A DNA stretch of 7,735 nucleotides from Actinomycetes bacterium (GTDB lineage: Bacteria > Actinomycetota > Actinomycetes > Propionibacteriales > Nocardioidaceae), in contig JAEWOG010000102.1 in assembly GCA_023460975.1 (NCBI GenBank), positions 1 through 7,735 of the forward strand, in the 5' to 3' direction. Shown here in pieces: positions 1 to 5,513 of this stretch; position 1 is the stretch's first letter; every line of letters begins with the position of its first letter. The translations under genes and the position numbers were made by a program. The notes beneath the pieces are model-generated. The model searched no databases and had not been told where the DNA came from. It saw nothing but the letters and a program-made list of their open reading frames with translations.

Positions 1-1
1 A

Positions 2-37
2 GCACAACCAGCGACCCCCGCACAACCAGCGACCCCC
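2..37. repeat. Two tandem copies of an 18-bp unit
   Basis: Two consecutive identical 18-bp units starting gcacaaccagcg occupy 2-19 and 20-37. The core caaccagcg recurs once more near 82-90 and, as caaccaggg, near 101-109. The array may continue left of the window. There is no coding potential and no unique spacer between units, so it is not CRISPR-like. It lies beyond the probable groEL terminator. Confidence 0.6.
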
Positions 38-45
38 CGCCCGTC

Positions 46-82
46 GAGCCCGTCGAGACGCCCCCGTGGTTTCGACAAGCTC
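46..82. repeat. Imperfect palindrome resembling a dispersed intergenic repeat
   Basis: The arms 46-59 (gagcccgtcgagac) and 69-82 (gtttcgacaagctc) pair at 11 Watson-Crick positions plus one G-T, with two mismatches, around a 9-bp C-rich centre. The phrase ggtttcgacaagctcaacc is, from memory, typical of intergenic palindromic repeats scattered through many Nocardioides and related actinobacterial genomes. Membership of that family is inference; the inverted symmetry is visible directly. Confidence 0.55.
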
Positions 83-119
83 AACCAGCGGGCACGGGCG
101 CAACCAGGGGGTGACGCAC

Positions 120-157
120 CACGGCCCCGTCCCGGACGAATCCGGGACGGGGCCGTG
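120..157 (-). terminator. Probable rho-independent terminator of the groES-groEL operon
   Basis: A perfect 17-bp inverted repeat (arms 120-136 and 141-157) encloses a 4-nt loop. Read on the minus strand, the direction of groEL transcription, the loop is TTCG, a stabilising tetraloop. No T-tract follows, which is common for actinobacterial hairpin terminators. It sits 112 bp after the groEL stop codon and is by far the strongest structure there. It could act in either direction, but no plus-strand gene ending here is visible. Confidence 0.7.
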
Positions 158-172
158 TGGCTTGAGCGAAGG

Positions 173-279
173 CGGTCAGTCAGTGACCGTCTATGTGGGT
201 CACCGACCCTGCGGGCTCACCTCCGGCGGACCTCGCTGCGCTCGGCCCGCCTACGGTTCACTCCTCGGTCAGTGACCGT
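173..279. repeat. Palindromic repeat cluster overlapping the 3' end of groEL
   Basis: This segment is bracketed by two related near-palindromes. The left one, cggtcagtcagtgaccgt, is at 173-190; the right one, cggtcagtgaccgt, at 266-279, is the same sequence lacking one cagt. Between them lie a short hairpin (gggtc-acc-gaccc, 197-209) and an imperfect hairpin with arms 219-232 and 244-257. The right copy contains the groEL stop codon (269-271) and the last His/Gly codons. This looks like a miniature non-coding repeat element at the end of groEL. That identity is inference, and the region has no ORF of its own. Confidence 0.45.
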
Positions 280-1888
280 GCCCGTGCCCGTGACCGGCAG
301 CCTCGGGCTCCTCCTCCTCGGGCTTGTCCACCACGAGGGTCTCGGTGGTGAGCAGCATGCCCGCGATGGAGGTCGCGTTGATGAGCGCGGAGCGGGTGAC
401 CTTGACCGGGTCGAGGACGCCCTGGGCGACAAGGTCGCCGTACTCGCCGGTGGCGGCGTTGTAGCCGTGGCCGGCGCCGCCCTCGCGGACCTTGGTCGTC
501 ACGACGTAGCCGTTCTCGCCGCCGTTCTCGGCGATCCAGCGCAGCGGCTCGTCCGCGGCACGGCGCACGATGCGGACACCGGCAGCCTCGTCACCGGACA
601 GACCGAGGTCGTCCTCGAGCACGGAGACCGCGTGGATGAGGGCCGAGCCGCCACCGGCGACGATGCCCTCCTCGATCGCGGCGCGCGTCGCGGAGACGGC
701 GTCCTCGATGCGGTGCTTCTTCTCCTTGAGCTCAACCTCGGTGGCAGCGCCGACCTTGATCACGCACACGCCGCCGGCGAGCTTGGCCAGACGCTCGGAG
801 AGCTTCTCGCGGTCCCAGTCGGAGTCGGTGTTCTCGATCTCGGCCTTGATCTGGTTAACGCGGGCCTCGACCGCACTGGCCTCGCCGGCGCCGTCAACGA
901 TCGTGGTGGTGTCCTTGGTGACGACCACGCGGCGGGCACGGCCCAGGACCTCGAGGCCGACCTGGTCGAGCTTGAGGCCGACCTCGGGGGCGACGACCTC
1001 CGCGCCGGTCAGGATCGCGATGTCCTGCATGATCGCCTTGCGGCGGTCACCGAACGCGGGGCTCTTGACCGCGACAGAGGTGAACGTGCCGCGGATCTTG
1101 TTGACGACCAGCGTGGAGAGCGCCTCGCCGTCGACGTCCTCGGCGAGGATGACGAGCTGCTTGCCCGCCGCGATGACCTTCTCCAGCAGCGGCAGGAGCT
1201 CCTGGATCGAGGAGATCTTGCCCTGGTGCAGGAGGATGTACGGGTCGTCGAGCGCCGCCTCCATCGCCTCCGGGTCGGTGACGAAGTAAGCCGAGATGTA
1301 GCCCTTGTCGAACTGCATGCCCTCGGTGAACTCCAGCTCGGTGCCCATGGTGTTGGACTCCTCGACGGTGATCACGCCGTCCTTGCCGACCTTGTCGAAG
1401 GCCTCGGCGAGCAGGTCGCCGATGTGGCTGTCGCGGCTGGAGATCGTCGCGACGCTGGCCATGTCCTCGCGGGACTGGACCTCGCGCGCCGCCTCACGCA
1501 GGGCGTCGCTGACGGCCTCGGCCGCAGCGTCCATGCCGCGCTTGAGGCCCATCGGGTTAACGCCCGCGGCCACGGCGCGCAGGCCCTCGTGGACCATCGC
1601 CTGGGCGAGCACCGTCGCGGTGGTGGTGCCGTCACCGGCGATGTCGTTGGTCTTGGTGGCAACTTCCTTGGTCAGCTGCGCACCGAGGTTCTCGAAGGGG
1701 TCGTCCAGCTCGACCTCACGCGCGACGGTCACACCGTCGTTGGTGATGGTCGGCGCGCCCCACTTCTTGTCGAGGACGACGTAGCGGCCCTTCGGGCCGA
1801 GCGTCACCTTGACGGTGTTGGCGAGGGCGTCAACGCCCCGCTCGAGGGAGCGACGAGCGTTCTCGTCGAACTCGAGGATCTTGGCCAT
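269..1888 (-). CDS. groEL1: Chaperonin GroEL1 (Hsp60) with His-rich C-terminus
   Basis: A 539-residue 60-kDa chaperonin subunit. Its family forms the ATP-driven barrel that, with GroES, refolds proteins in the cytoplasm. Visible hallmarks are the LGPKGR segment (30-35), TNDG with Asp51, the nucleotide-binding DGTTT (86-90), Asp396, equivalent to the ATP-hydrolysing aspartate of E. coli GroEL, and the AGGG loop (411-414). Full length and undamaged. Instead of the GGM tail of GroEL2-type proteins it ends in an acidic stretch followed by alternating Gly/His (532-539), the signature of actinobacterial GroEL1, the groES-linked paralogue. The ATG is supported by AGGAG at 1898-1902, nine bases upstream. 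It lies 139 bp downstream of groES and is presumably cotranscribed from the CIRCE-controlled promoter. In this phylum a second groEL with a GGM tail usually lies elsewhere in the genome. Confidence 0.96.
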   Translation of the reverse strand: MAKILEFDENARRSLERGVDALANTVKVTLGPKGRYVVLDKKWGAPTITNDGVTVAREVELDDPFENLGAQLTKEVATKTNDIAGDGTTTATVLAQAMVHEGLRAVAAGVNPMGLKRGMDAAAEAVSDALREAAREVQSREDMASVATISSRDSHIGDLLAEAFDKVGKDGVITVEESNTMGTELEFTEGMQFDKGYISAYFVTDPEAMEAALDDPYILLHQGKISSIQELLPLLEKVIAAGKQLVILAEDVDGEALSTLVVNKIRGTFTSVAVKSPAFGDRRKAIMQDIAILTGAEVVAPEVGLKLDQVGLEVLGRARRVVVTKDTTTIVDGAGEASAVEARVNQIKAEIENTDSDWDREKLSERLAKLAGGVCVIKVGAATEVELKEKKHRIEDAVSATRAAIEEGIVAGGGSALIHAVSVLEDDLGLSGDEAAGVRIVRRAADEPLRWIAENGGENGYVVTTKVREGGAGHGYNAATGEYGDLVAQGVLDPVKVTRSALINATSIAGMLLTTETLVVDKPEEEEPEAAGHGHGHGH

Positions 1889-1923
1889 GTGTCTGTGCTC
1901 CTAGGAGAGTTCAGTTCCTGCGA

Positions 1924-2016
1924 ATGGCGCCGAAATGGCGCCCGGCTGGCAGGGCGCCGCCGCCGCGACCGTCACGCGAGGCGGGTCGTCGAGCAGCGGC
2001 AACGCAGCCAGCCGGG
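1924..2016 (-). other. Structured groES-groEL intercistronic region
   Basis: The 139-bp gap between the two chaperonin genes contains a 10-bp perfect inverted repeat (1941-1950 with 2007-2016, 56-nt loop). It also has three copies of the palindrome ggcgcc, at 1926-1931, 1937-1942 and 1953-1958. The first two can pair as a 6-bp hairpin with a 5-nt loop. I see no clear internal promoter. In Mycobacterium tuberculosis the groES-groEL1 mRNA is reported to be cleaved between the cistrons. A processing or stability role here is inference by analogy. Confidence 0.4.
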
Positions 2017-2027
2017 ATGCCAGTTCG

Positions 2028-2321
2028 TCAGGAAACGACGGCGAGGACGTCGCGGGCGGAAAGGATGAGGTACTCGCCGCCGGAGTACTTGACCTCGGTG
2101 CCGCCGTACTTGCTGTAGATGACCTTGTCGCCCACGGCGATGTCCATGGGGACGCGCTCACCGGCGTCGTTGAAGCGACCCGCACCGACGGCCACGACCT
2201 CGCCCTCCTGGGGCTTCTCCTTGGCGGTGTCCGGGATGACCAGACCCGACGCGGTGGTCTGCTCGGCGTCGAGCGGCTTGACGACGATGCGGTCCTCGAG
2301 GGGCTTGATGTTGACCGACAC
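2028..2321 (-). CDS. groES: Co-chaperonin GroES (Hsp10)
   Basis: A 97-residue 10-kDa co-chaperonin that caps the GroEL ring as a heptamer in the cytoplasm. The N-terminal VNIKPLEDRIVVKP is typical. The mobile loop that contacts GroEL spans about residues 17-35 (with ASGLVIPD). VGDKVIYSKYGGTEVK and the final EYLIL(S)ARDVLAV are family signatures. Length is normal. The reading frame runs open far upstream (to about 3491), but that extension is antisense to the methyltransferase gene and has no GroES homology. I chose the GTG at 2321 because GGAGG (2328-2332) sits six bases upstream and the protein then begins where family members do. It is the first gene of the groES-groEL1 operon, with the CIRCE operators upstream. 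Confidence 0.97.
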   Translation of the reverse strand: MSVNIKPLEDRIVVKPLDAEQTTASGLVIPDTAKEKPQEGEVVAVGAGRFNDAGERVPMDIAVGDKVIYSKYGGTEVKYSGGEYLILSARDVLAVVS

Positions 2322-2327
2322 GATCAA

Positions 2328-2332
2328 CCTCC
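2328..2332 (-). promoter_or_regulatory. groES ribosome binding site, decides the GTG start
   Basis: A perfect GGAGG on the minus strand lies six bases before GTG 2321. No other start codon in frame nearby has a comparable Shine-Dalgarno sequence, so it fixes the groES start. Confidence 0.8.
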
Positions 2333-2355
2333 ACTTTCTCTGACGAGATCTTGGT

Positions 2356-2372
2356 GGGAGCGCGGGGCTCCC
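2356..2372 (-). other. Hairpin in the groES 5' leader
   Basis: A 6-bp perfect inverted repeat (gggagc 2356-2361, gctccc 2367-2372) with a 5-nt loop lies inside the predicted leader of about 139 nt, some 24 bases upstream of the groES ribosome binding site. It does not cover the GGAGG, so a classic RNA thermometer is not supported. It could stabilise the leader. Confidence 0.35.
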
Positions 2373-2434
2373 TGGACGTATGCGCCTGTGGCTGGCACAC
2401 GCCGTCGCGGGGGTCGTGCACCTGTCGCAAGCGA

Positions 2435-2461
2435 TTGGCACACTCATGGCGAGAGTGCCAA
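2435..2461. promoter_or_regulatory. CIRCE operator 1 (HrcA site, degenerate half)
   Basis: TTGGCACAC - 9 bp - GAGTGCCAA matches the CIRCE architecture (TTAGCACTC-N9-GAGTGCTAA), with one half-site less perfect. HrcA dimers bind CIRCE to repress groE operons until heat shock. Its right edge coincides with the predicted groES transcription start, so binding here would block initiation or clearance. The spacing of exactly 9 bp and the location before groES make the call firm. Confidence 0.85.
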
Positions 2462-2466
2462 CGCCG

Positions 2467-2496
2467 ACGTTAGCACTCCCCCCAATCGAGTGCCAA
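2467..2496 (-). promoter_or_regulatory. Candidate groES-groEL1 promoter
   Basis: On the minus strand TTGGCA (2491-2496) is followed after 18 bp by TAACGT (2467-2472), preceded by TGC as an extended -10. The -10 is only a moderate match. Both elements are embedded in CIRCE 2, as in other actinobacterial groE promoters. Initiation would fall near 2460. Confidence 0.5.
2470..2496. promoter_or_regulatory. CIRCE operator 2 (HrcA site, near-consensus)
   Basis: TTAGCACTC - 9 bp - GAGTGCCAA differs from consensus CIRCE at a single base. It lies 35 bp centre to centre from CIRCE 1 and overlaps the candidate groES -35 and -10 elements. It is therefore the likely primary HrcA operator of the groES-groEL1 operon. 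It also lies about 60 bp upstream of the divergent methyltransferase start and could influence that gene; this is inference. Confidence 0.92.
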
Positions 2497-2547
2497 CGGC
2501 AAGGGCGTGGACCACACCGGGTTCGCGCGCGCCGGGCGGCCACCTGA

Positions 2548-2553
2548 CACGAT
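2548..2553 (+). promoter_or_regulatory. Candidate -10 element of a leaderless methyltransferase transcript
   Basis: CACGAT ends six bases before GTG 2560, the spacing expected if transcription starts at the first base of the start codon. No Shine-Dalgarno sequence precedes either GTG candidate. No good -35 is visible, so the support is modest. Confidence 0.3.
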
Positions 2554-2559
2554 GTGCCC

Positions 2560-3744
2560 GTGGACCTGGAGACCTTTGAGTGGCTGCTCACCGATTCCGG
2601 GCAGGAGTTGCTGCGCATCGCGACCGAGGCGTTCCTCGACCACGAGGGCGATCCTGTGCGCGCCGCGAGCGCCGTACGACGCACCGAGTCCGACGCCGAA
2701 CGCGCCGCCGCAGCCCTCACCCAGGTAAGCCTGCGGGTCCGGGCCGTGCCGAAGTTCGGGGCCGACGCGGTGCACATGTACTTCACCCCGGACGCCCTGG
2801 AGCAGGCCACGCGGACCAGGGTCGCCGACCACCGGGCCGGCCGGTTGGCGGCGTTCGCGCCCGAGAGCGTCATCGACCTGGGCTGCTCGATCGGCGGGGA
2901 CCTGATCGCTTTCGCCCGCGCTGGGCTCACCGCCGCGGGCGTCGACCTGGACCCCGTCCGGGCGGCGATGGCGCGCGCCAACCTCGCCGCGCTCGGCCTT
3001 CCGGGCGCCACGATGGTCGCCGACGCCACCCAGGTCGACCTGGCCCCCTTCGGGGTCGCGTACGCCGATCCCGCCCGCCGCAGCGCCCGGGGCCGCAGCT
3101 TCGACGTGGACGACTGGACGCCCCCGTGGAGTTTCGTCACCGACCTGATGCGCCGAGACAGCGCCGTCAAGGTCGCCCCGGGGATCCCCCACGACCTGAT
3201 CCCCGAGGGCGTCGAGGCGGAGTGGGTCAGCGACGCCTCCTCGCTGAAGGAGGCAGTGCTGTGGTCGGGGTCGCTGGCCACGACGCCGCGCCGAGCCACC
3301 GTGATCGGTGACGGCGGGCTCGCCAGCCTGACCAGCGAGGACGACCCGTACGTCGGGCAGCCTCGCCCCGTCACCCAGGTCGGCGAGTTCCTGTACGAAC
3401 CGGACGACGCCGTGATCCGAGCCGGACTGGTGACCGCGGTGGCGGCGGGCGTGGGCGGCGGACTCGTGGACGAGCACATTGCCTGGGTCACCGCACAGCA
3501 ACCGTTCCGCAGCCCCTTCGCGCGCGGCTACCGGGTCCTCGACGAGGTCCCGTTCCGCGAGAAGGGGCTCAAGGCGACCCTGCGTGAACGCGGTATCGGC
3601 GTGCTCACCATCAAGACCCGCGGGGTCGACGTCGTGCCCGAGCACCTGCGCAAGCGCCTCCAACTCAAGGGGGACGCGAGCGCCACGGTCGTGATGACCC
3701 GCGTCGCGGGGCGGGGCCGCGCGTTCCTGGTCGAGCCGATCTGA
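2560..3744 (+). CDS. Class I SAM-dependent methyltransferase with THUMP-like C-terminal domain
   Basis: About 394 residues, predicted cytoplasmic. An N-terminal helical part (about 1-100, with KFG..A...YFTP.ALEQAT) precedes a Rossmann-type methyltransferase core. The core has motif I DLGCSIGGD (106-114) for SAM binding, an acidic motif II in VDLDP (128-132), VADA (about 153-156) and a motif IV-like ADPARR (169-174). The C-terminal region, with TIKTRGVDVVP (350-360), matches what I know as the THUMP-like domain of a conserved actinobacterial family. THUMP domains suggest an RNA substrate, but the target is unknown; I infer an RNA-modifying enzyme at best. The start is uncertain: GTG 2554 is two codons upstream, but 2560 gives the usual family start (MDLxTF) and fits a leaderless transcript. 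It is divergent from groES and convergent with the GH3 gene. Confidence 0.85.
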   Translation: MDLETFEWLLTDSGQELLRIATEAFLDHEGDPVRAASAVRRTESDAERAAAALTQVSLRVRAVPKFGADAVHMYFTPDALEQATRTRVADHRAGRLAAFAPESVIDLGCSIGGDLIAFARAGLTAAGVDLDPVRAAMARANLAALGLPGATMVADATQVDLAPFGVAYADPARRSARGRSFDVDDWTPPWSFVTDLMRRDSAVKVAPGIPHDLIPEGVEAEWVSDASSLKEAVLWSGSLATTPRRATVIGDGGLASLTSEDDPYVGQPRPVTQVGEFLYEPDDAVIRAGLVTAVAAGVGGGLVDEHIAWVTAQQPFRSPFARGYRVLDEVPFREKGLKATLRERGIGVLTIKTRGVDVVPEHLRKRLQLKGDASATVVMTRVAGRGRAFLVEPI

Positions 3745-3748
3745 CGCA

Positions 3749-3768
3749 GCCGAGGACGGCTCCTCAGC
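3749..3768. terminator. Short hairpin between convergent genes, possible bidirectional terminator
   Basis: gagga-cggc-tcctc (3752-3765) with two further outer pairs across one C-A mismatch spans the 19-bp gap between the methyltransferase stop and the GH3 stop and includes the latter. No T-tract is seen on either side. It is the only stem-loop I see in this convergent junction. Confidence 0.35.
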
Positions 3769-5410
3769 ACCCCTTGCGCGGCACCCCGGGCACCTTGAGC
3801 GGGAGCCACCCGGGCGCCCGCTTCCTTCCGAGCAGCACCTCGACCAGCGCCGACATTGCGGTCGGGGTGTCGCCGTAGGTGGCGATCCTCGTCCGAGCCC
3901 GCGAACGGCCGAGAACGAGGGGCAGGTCCGTGGCGACCACGACGTCTGCGCGCGCCGGGCCGCCTCCGTACGAGATCAGCGCCAGCGTGGTGGCGCCGCG
4001 TCGCCGTGCAGCCGGCAGGCGGGAGGAGCGCACCTCGAGGCCGGCGGCGCGCGCGGCGCGGGTGAAGTTCTCCAGCGCCTCGCCGCTGCCGTACGGGACC
4101 ACCGCGCGTCGCACCAGGCGACCCTTGCACGGCCCGGATACCGAGGTGATGGCGGCCGCGGAGTAGGCACGGGCCGCCTTCTGGGCGCTGCCGGGCGCTC
4201 CCCGCGTGCCCGTGTGCCCGTCCTCCCACAGCAACATGGCGATCTGGCGTGCGGCCGCCTGCCTGAGCCGATCGGCATCCAGGTCGCCGCGGCGCACCGC
4301 CCGTACGATCCCGTCGCGCGCGGCCCGCGGGTCCGCCGGCATCAGCAGGACGTCGACTCCCGCCTTGAGGGACCGCACGGCGACCGCCGCCGACCCTCCC
4401 TGCGCAGTGACGGCGCGCATGAGCAGCGAGTCGGAGACCACGACGCCGTCAAAACCCATGTCGTCGCGCAGCAGGCCGTCGACGACCTTGCGCGAGAGCG
4501 ACGACGGGACGCCGGGGTCAAGAGCCCGCACGTCCAGGTGCCCGACCATCACGGCGGGGAGCCCCGCGGCGATGGCCCGCTCGTACGGGACGAGGTCGTT
4601 GGCGCGCAGCCGAGCCAGGGACCGGCGCTGGGAGGGCAGGACCACGTGACTGTCCTGCTTCACCGAGCCGTGGCCGGGAAAGTGCTTGAGGACCGGCACG
4701 ACGCCGGCCTGAGCGAGCCCCTGCGCTGCGGCCACGACGGCGTCAGCGGCAGCTCCGGGAAAGCCCGCCGGAGAACGGGACCCGATGGTCGGGTCCTGGG
4801 CGCCGATGGTCACGTCGGCCACGGGCGCGAAGTCCGCGGTGAACCCCAGGCCGCGCAGTTCCTTGCCCAAGGCGCCGTGGGCCCGGCGGACCACCTCGGC
4901 GTCCCTGGTCGCGCCAGCCGTCATGAAGGCGGGGAAGCGGGTGGTGCCCACGCGCACCCGCTCCACGACTCCCCCCTCCTGGTCCACGGCGAGCAGCAGG
5001 GGCCACTCGCGGCCGTGGACGGAGCGCAGCCGGCGGTTCACCGTACGGATCTGGCGCGCAGAGGTGACGTTGTCGCTGAAGGCGATCACGCCTCCGAGCC
5101 CGAGTCGACGCACCAGGTCGACGGGGGCCTTCGTGCCGGCGTACGAGGCGACGATGACCTGCCCGGCCAGCTCCTTGGTGCTCATCTCGTCGGCGGCCTG
5201 GGCCGCTCGGTCGAGCTGGGCCTGGTCCGGGCCCCACCCGGTGACGAGTCCGAGGCGCTCCGCGGGGGTCTGGACGGGCGTGGCCGGCGAACCGTCATCG
5301 CGCTGCGCAGACAGGGCCGCCTGTGAGTCCGGCTCCGGGGAGGTGGAGCACCCCGCCAGCAGCGCCACGGCGGCCACCAGCGCGGTCAGGACTCGAAGCA
5401 TGCGGCCCAT
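3764..5410 (-). CDS. Glycoside hydrolase family 3 lipoprotein, beta-N-acetylglucosaminidase (NagZ-like)
   Basis: About 548 residues. An N-terminal signal of about 20 residues ends in lipobox LLAGC (Cys21), so the mature protein should be lipid-anchored outside the membrane. A low-complexity linker leads to a GH3 TIM-barrel. It has AVDQEGG (141-147), KHFPGHG-x4-DSH (242-255), the NagZ signature whose His serves as acid/base, and VSDS with the predicted nucleophile Asp327. The family removes N-acetylglucosamine from muropeptides or related glycans, so cell-wall turnover is the likely role. The C-terminal 150 residues resemble the reduced second domain of two-domain NagZ proteins; that is inference. 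Start candidates are GTG 5437, ATG 5410 and ATG 5401. I prefer 5410 for signal-peptide shape, but 5401, preceded by GAGAAT seven bases upstream, could be leaderless. Only about 40 bp separate it from the upstream hairpin. Confidence 0.9.
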   Translation of the reverse strand: MGRMLRVLTALVAAVALLAGCSTSPEPDSQAALSAQRDDGSPATPVQTPAERLGLVTGWGPDQAQLDRAAQAADEMSTKELAGQVIVASYAGTKAPVDLVRRLGLGGVIAFSDNVTSARQIRTVNRRLRSVHGREWPLLLAVDQEGGVVERVRVGTTRFPAFMTAGATRDAEVVRRAHGALGKELRGLGFTADFAPVADVTIGAQDPTIGSRSPAGFPGAAADAVVAAAQGLAQAGVVPVLKHFPGHGSVKQDSHVVLPSQRRSLARLRANDLVPYERAIAAGLPAVMVGHLDVRALDPGVPSSLSRKVVDGLLRDDMGFDGVVVSDSLLMRAVTAQGGSAAVAVRSLKAGVDVLLMPADPRAARDGIVRAVRRGDLDADRLRQAAARQIAMLLWEDGHTGTRGAPGSAQKAARAYSAAAITSVSGPCKGRLVRRAVVPYGSGEALENFTRAARAAGLEVRSSRLPAARRRGATTLALISYGGGPARADVVVATDLPLVLGRSRARTRIATYGDTPTAMSALVEVLLGRKRAPGWLPLKVPGVPRKGC

Positions 5411-5450
5411 TCTCACCGCCCGCGGCGCGGACGCCACATCACGGACACGA

Positions 5451-5483
5451 CGAACCGCCCCGGCCTGGGGCCGGGGCGGTTCG
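5451..5483 (-). terminator. Perfect 15-bp hairpin, terminator of the membrane-protein gene
   Basis: Arms 5451-5465 and 5469-5483 are exact reverse complements around a 3-nt loop. This is one of the two strongest hairpins in the window. It lies 30 bp downstream of the membrane-protein stop codon (5514). The following minus-strand bases (tcgtgtccgt) are only mildly T-rich. It should insulate the GH3 gene from its upstream neighbour. Confidence 0.8.
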
Positions 5484-5513
5484 CTGGGAGGTGGAACAGA
5501 TGAAGCGGGAGCG

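Noticed and set aside
1..110. Possible CRISPR array
   Set aside because: The repeats abut directly with no unique spacers of constant length, and no cas genes are present.
155..2068. Plus-strand open frame of 637 codons
   Set aside because: It lies antisense to the whole of groEL1, which is a full, motif-complete chaperonin. Long antisense frames are a by-product of high GC third positions, and its translation is low-complexity Arg/Gly/Asp/Leu-rich.
2356..2372. RNA thermometer in the groES leader
   Set aside because: The hairpin does not include the GGAGG or the start codon, and CIRCE control already explains heat regulation.
2322..3491. N-terminal extension of the groES frame to 487 codons
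   Set aside because: The extension is antisense to the methyltransferase and crosses both CIRCE sites and the promoter. The GroES family length and the ribosome binding site fix the start at 2321.
2470..3663. Minus-strand open frame of 397 codons
   Set aside because: It is the reverse complement of the methyltransferase gene, with no recognisable motif, and is compositionally a shadow.
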